Source of the DNA: Flectobacillus sp.
GTDB taxonomy: Bacteria; Bacteroidota; Bacteroidia; Cytophagales; Spirosomataceae
DNA length: 7,716 nt
Direction: 5' to 3'
Assembly (NCBI GenBank): GCA_029865665.1
Contig: JARXAV010000143.1
Location: 1 to 7,716, forward strand
Shown here one piece after another: positions 4,992 to 7,716 of the stretch. The position numbers and the translations under genes are program-made. The notes beneath the pieces were generated by a model. It worked only from the letters and a program-made list of their open reading frames with translations. It had not been told where the DNA came from and did not search any database. The number at the start of each line of letters is the position of its first letter. Position 1 is the first letter of the stretch.

Positions 4992-6608
4992 TTAGGGGTT
5001 GAAGAGGTAAAAATCGCTAAATCCAAACTCACCAGAAGCTCCAAGTCCGAAAAATCCAGAGCGTGCCGTAGCAGTAGCAATACCATTGTATCTACCAGTT
5101 ATCTTACTGGAGTAATCAATGCTGGATAATCCAGCAGTAGGAGAGTACGTATAAACAGTTACACTGTTATTGGTTTTAAAAAAGATGAAATAGGTTTTAT
5201 TTTGAATAGTGAAAGCCATTTTAGGATACCCAATTATACTACTTTGTGCTGGGAATGATGATACATTAAGCCATCTGTTAGTTAAGGGGTTATACTCCCA
5301 TAAGTCATTTGACAACTTAACTAGTCCTGTGCTTGCTCCAGCAAGCGGGTCTAAGGTTTGGCCTAAACCAATGTATCCCTTACCGAGTGCTGATGCTCCA
5401 TACAATTCTGAAGACTCCCCTCCTCCAAAGTTTGCTTTTTGTATCCATGTGTCGGTTGTAGGGTTATACTCCCATGTATCTTTAAAATACCCATATCTAA
5501 TCGTTCCAGTATTCTTAGAATACCCACCTCCAACAATGTATCCTTTGTTATTAATTGAGAAACCACAAGCTCCCGCCCTATTACCTGCTGGAAAATTTGC
5601 TATTTGTGTCCATGTATCACTTAATGGGTCATACTTCCAAAAATCTGTAACTTCATTGTAAATAGGTACTTCATTTACAATGGATGACGCACCACCCTGA
5701 TATCCGAGCCCAATATAAGCGATATTATTAATAACAAATACAGATGACTTAGTTCGTCCATTACCTGGGAAATTCGCTCGTCTAGTCCATACTTCAGTAA
5801 TAGTGTTATATTCCCATAAATTTGTGGTGAATGCACCAGTTATATCTTTTCCGAAACAAGTATATATTTTGTCACCTATTGAAAAACTAATAGAACCCTC
5901 AACGCCCATTATTGGAGGAGATGTTAGTTTTGAAATGCCCGATATATATGGAGATGTTGTGAGATTTAGTACATCACCATAGATTGTCTCATTATTAATA
6001 GAAATAAATGACCTAAAGTAGTACTTTGTATTTTCTTTCAAATCATTTGATTCGAAGCCATAGGTAGTACCAATCAAAGGTGTAGTATTCTTTGACAATA
6101 TTTGAGATTTCTCAATTGTAGGTAAAGAAGAAGTACTTGAATAACAAACTCCATACTGACTGATTGAATTATTACCAATTTTCCCATTTATTGCGATTTG
6201 AAATAATGCAGAATTTGATCCTAAAGATTCTGGTGGTAGCGTAATGCTATAAATATCAACTACTTTAGTTTGAATCTGTGTTGTGTAACCATTCCCACAC
6301 TTGTTTGTTAGTTCAACTGATATGTCATATAGTCCACTATTTGAAAATATATAAGAAATTTCATCGCCAATTTGTACGAATTGTTCTCCATCGATATTCC
6401 ATGTGATTTTATCAATTGTTCCTTTTGAATTCTCAAGAGAAAACTTGAGTTTTAGTCCTTGACTGCTCTTAATAGCAATGGATGCGGATGGTGGTGTACA
6501 TTGAGTGAAACTCTTTTGCTCTAAATTCCATGACTCGCAGCTTGATAAGAATAGACAAGTAAAGATGAATAAAAAGAAATGCAGAAAGTATACGTAGGGT
6601 GATTTCAT
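4992..6608 (-). CDS. PKD/kelch-repeat surface lipoprotein
   Basis: This 538-residue protein has a hydrophobic leader (6-20) and the lipobox LSSC with Cys24 as the lipidated residue. Residues about 40-118 form a PKD-like domain (IDKITWNIDGEQ, then SNSGLYDISVELTNKCG). Residues about 119-219 resemble a fibronectin-III-like domain ending YYFRSFISINNETIYGDVLN. From about 228 to the end is a kelch beta-propeller. Four blades carry a W-x8-W pair at residues 265/274, 324/333, 379/388 and 437/446, with WEYNPxTxxW cores and GYIGLG or GYIVGGG strands; the remaining segments, including FFGLGASGEFG near the end, would give five or six blades. Such proteins bind other proteins or glycans; no catalytic motif is seen. 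It heads the minus operon, and a -7 box stands 42-49 bases upstream. The ATG at 6608 is fixed by the leader. Lipidation plus adhesion-type domains suggest display at the outer surface, though this is inference. Confidence 0.9.
   Translation of the reverse strand: MKSPYVYFLHFFLFIFTCLFLSSCESWNLEQKSFTQCTPPSASIAIKSSQGLKLKFSLENSKGTIDKITWNIDGEQFVQIGDEISYIFSNSGLYDISVELTNKCGNGYTTQIQTKVVDIYSITLPPESLGSNSALFQIAINGKIGNNSISQYGVCYSSTSSLPTIEKSQILSKNTTPLIGTTYGFESNDLKENTKYYFRSFISINNETIYGDVLNLTTSPYISGISKLTSPPIMGVEGSISFSIGDKIYTCFGKDITGAFTTNLWEYNTITEVWTRRANFPGNGRTKSSVFVINNIAYIGLGYQGGASSIVNEVPIYNEVTDFWKYDPLSDTWTQIANFPAGNRAGACGFSINNKGYIVGGGYSKNTGTIRYGYFKDTWEYNPTTDTWIQKANFGGGESSELYGASALGKGYIGLGQTLDPLAGASTGLVKLSNDLWEYNPLTNRWLNVSSFPAQSSIIGYPKMAFTIQNKTYFIFFKTNNSVTVYTYSPTAGLSSIDYSSKITGRYNGIATATARSGFFGLGASGEFGFSDFYLFNP
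5287..5475 (-). repeat. Nearly identical DNA in two adjacent kelch blades
   Basis: The 15-mer GGGTTATACTCCCAT occurs exactly at 5287-5301 and 5461-5475, 174 bases (58 codons) apart. On the minus strand it encodes the WEYNP core of two kelch blades. A diverged version lies near 5627-5638. The conservation at DNA level suggests blades that arose by recent duplication or are kept alike by recombination. Confidence 0.7.
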
Positions 6609-6649
6609 AAGGATTTAGAGTGATTGTATAGGTAAGTTTAAGTTCTCAT

Positions 6650-6657
6650 CAAATTTA
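6650..6657 (-). promoter_or_regulatory. Candidate -7 box (TAAATTTG) for the kelch operon
   Basis: The minus-strand octamer TAAATTTG fits the Bacteroidota consensus TAnnTTTG. It is 42-49 bases before the ATG at 6608, which would give a leader of about 35 bases. A -33 TTTG is not evident, so confidence is limited. The spacing resembles that of the candidate box before the gene at 162. Confidence 0.38.
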
Positions 6658-6839
6658 ATAATAAATAGATGATATTCATGTGTATTACTTTCTTAATCCT
6701 ACGTTTTGAGACTTTTTTCTAAAATTTATGAATAAGAGAGAGTTAATAGTACTATTCTTGTCATTTTCTATTTATTGATTTTGGCACAGGTGATATATAG
6801 CAAAGAGGTTTATCCAAATTTAATTAATCTCTATTTATC

Positions 6840-6936
6840 CTCACCTAGGTCGGTGTCTTCACCGTACCATCGTGCGACAGCAATTTCGGGAAGTGGTTTT
6901 TCTGGGAAGTCTGGTCAGGAGACCAGCCTAGGGGAG
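6840..6936. repeat. Multibranched hairpin element closed by CCTAGG copies
   Basis: CTCACCTAGG (6840-6849) can pair with CCTAGGGGAG (6927-6936), ten pairs with one A/G mismatch. Inside lie CGGTG-TCTT-CACCG (6851-6864) and CTGGTC-AGGA-GACCAG (6911-6926), each a perfect stem next to the closing helix. The segment between them contains two copies of GGGAAGT (6888-6894 and 6904-6910). In an alternative fold, GGT at 6848-6850 extends the first hairpin against ACC at 6866-6868, with a one-base bulge. It may be a structured RNA or a compact palindromic mobile repeat; the strand is not decided. No known RNA family was recognised. Confidence 0.55.
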
Positions 6937-6967
6937 AAAAACAGCGTTCCTCATTCATCTCATATCC

Positions 6968-6999
6968 ACCCTGACAGGGTCTTTGACCGCTGTCAGGGT
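6968..6999. repeat. Palindromic hairpin with CCTGACAG core
   Basis: ACCCTGACAGGGTC (6968-6981) pairs with 6985-6999 over 14 base pairs with one bulged G (6989) and a TTT loop. The core CCTGACAG/CTGTCAGG is the same as in the palindrome at 292-324, on the other side of the six-gene block. It lies 34-65 bases downstream of the stop codon of the minus-strand gene at 7033-7488 and could act as its RNA 3' hairpin, although no U-tract follows. Confidence 0.75.
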
Positions 7000-7032
7000 T
7001 ATCCCAGAGGGATTATACATCGGTAACTTGCC

Positions 7033-7488
7033 TCACTCAAACCTCCTCAACCGTTTTTTAGAAAGCTCATAACTGATAATGGCAGGGATATAAAAAGAAA
7101 TGTCAGCGGTGAATTTGGCTATGACGATACCTAAGGCAAAATTATTTAACCAAAGCGGAAAGTAATACAAGAGGGTAGGGCGAATAAACAGGCTGTCTAG
7201 CAGTTCCGCAATGCCAAACTCTATCAATAACGCTTGCACGTTTTTGGAGAATGTTGCTAGGGAATAGGGTTTGTTAAGTAGGGCTAATTGCTTGGTGGCA
7301 AGTCGGATGTCTTGAAGTAAAATCGTGCCAAAGTAAGCGATATTACCCGCCCATGTACCTACGAGAGCGGAGGTAAGATGATTTTCGGTATAACGAAAAC
7401 TAAGCCAAGCAGAAGATACGGTTAAGACCAACGAATTGAGTTCGGCTAAACCATATCTTTTTATCCACTCTGTTATTTTTTGTTTCAT
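7033..7488 (-). CDS. Small integral membrane protein with two similar halves
   Basis: The ATG at 7488 (MKQKITEWIKRYG) is preferred to an in-frame TTG at 7512, giving 151 residues. Hydrophobic segments lie at about 14-31, 38-58, 84-100 and 117-140. The two halves resemble each other: RYGLAELNSL (11-20), then GTWAGNIAYFGTIL (44-57); and EFGIAELLDSL (90-100), then AKFTADISFYIPAII (124-138). This points to an internal duplication of a two-helix unit about 80 residues long, a plan used by several small transporters and scaffolds. The basic end SKKRLRRFE should be cytoplasmic. I do not recognise the family. It stands alone on the minus strand, separated from the kelch operon by 424 bases of structured non-coding DNA. 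Its GC content is higher than that of the six central genes (for example 30 of 60 bases at 7321-7380). Confidence 0.8.
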   Translation of the reverse strand: MKQKITEWIKRYGLAELNSLVLTVSSAWLSFRYTENHLTSALVGTWAGNIAYFGTILLQDIRLATKQLALLNKPYSLATFSKNVQALLIEFGIAELLDSLFIRPTLLYYFPLWLNNFALGIVIAKFTADISFYIPAIISYELSKKRLRRFE

Positions 7489-7716
7489 GTTTTGTGAGCG
7501 AAAAGCGAGCAATGGTATTTTTTATTTTTCCTCTTTTATCTCACAGAAGTATAGACTGCGACAGAGCTTTTGGGGAGGAAACCTTATAGGTTTTCAAAAC
7601 CTATAAGGTTTTTTGCGGATTAAACTCTGACTAAGTTATGTCGAACTCTATAAAAGCGTCCATCAAGGAATATTCATGAATTTATGTACTTGTAAAGACA
7701 CACGCCATTTTGGATT
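7489..7716. other. Right-edge non-coding stretch
   Basis: No gene is supported in these 228 bases. The segment should contain the promoter of the minus-strand gene starting at 7488, but no clear TAnnTTTG box was found (TACCATTG on the minus strand at about 7510-7517 has one mismatch). It also holds the palindrome at 7579-7611. The last 100 bases are A/T-rich without a recognisable signal. Confidence 0.5.
7579..7611. repeat. Perfect 33-bp palindrome, same design as 292-324
   Basis: The arm AAACCTTATAGGTTTT (7579-7594) is exactly reverse-complementary to 7596-7611, with a single C at 7595 as the centre. Arm length, one-base centre, AAACCT ends and the TTTTCAAAA middle are identical in plan to 292-324, while the inner bases differ in a way that keeps pairing. 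On the plus strand the T run continues to 7614, so it could also terminate plus-strand transcription, but no such gene is visible. Confidence 0.85.

Larger units (their letters stand above)
6609..7032. other. Intergenic region with structured GC-rich patch (424 bp)
   Basis: No gene is supported. The part next to the kelch gene (6609-6839) is very A/T-rich and holds its probable promoter. From 6840 to about 7000 the base composition rises and several hairpins follow each other. An open frame across 6775-7026 on the plus strand starts with TTG, runs through these hairpins and shows no protein-like pattern, so it is taken as chance. Confidence 0.6.

Noticed and set aside
5209..5661. Plus- and minus-strand open frames inside the kelch gene
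   Set aside because: The kelch frame has repeated W-x8-W blades; the other frames only reflect that repetition.
6840..6936. 5S rRNA or a fragment of it
   Set aside because: The minus strand contains GATGGTAC, as in 5S rRNA, and a three-helix layout, but the loop sequences and spacing do not fit and no rRNA genes are nearby.
6840..7000. Retron, group II intron or other reverse-transcriptase element
   Set aside because: A GTCGCACGATGGTACGG string on the minus strand recalls intron domain V, but the domain cannot be completed and no reverse transcriptase lies in the window.
6775..7026. Plus-strand open frame of 83 codons
   Set aside because: TTG start, no protein pattern, and it passes through several strong hairpins that explain the sequence better.

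Overview
The window looks like Bacteroidota chromosomal DNA, probably from a Cytophagales-type genus. The reasons are A/T-rich starts with no Shine-Dalgarno, possible TAnnTTTG -7 promoter boxes, signal peptides ending in -AQ, -YGQ or -YSQ, and PKD/kelch and Ig-like envelope proteins. No gene was recognised well enough to carry a symbol; assignments rest on reading motifs by eye.

Layout. Positions 1-162 (minus) are the start of a secreted TPR-like protein that runs off the left edge. Positions 163-692 are non-coding and hold two large perfect or near-perfect palindromes. Positions 693-3539 (plus) are a tight three-gene operon: a four-helix membrane protein, a lipoprotein, and a Ppx/GppA-type actin-fold protein with an apparent signal peptide. 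Positions 3551-6608 (minus) are a second three-gene operon, transcribed in the order kelch/PKD lipoprotein, Ig-like/hydrophobic envelope protein, two-domain Ig-like secreted protein. The two operons converge on a shared 11-bp hairpin terminator that overlaps the last codons of both end genes. Positions 6609-7032 are non-coding and contain a relatively GC-rich, highly structured patch (6840-7000). Positions 7033-7488 (minus) encode a small membrane protein built of two similar halves. Another palindrome lies at 7579-7611.

How it may fit together. All six central proteins are predicted to sit in or beyond the inner membrane. The plus operon could form a unit in which an exported actin-fold protein works with a lipoprotein and an inner-membrane protein. 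The minus operon looks like surface-display or adhesion-type beta-structure proteins. The six genes look more A/T-rich than the two outer genes (hand counts of sample lines), and palindromic elements sit on both sides, so the block may be an accessory insertion between two host genes of the same strand. That is inference. The most unusual item is the Ppx/GppA relative in an ATP-poor compartment with changed signature residues.
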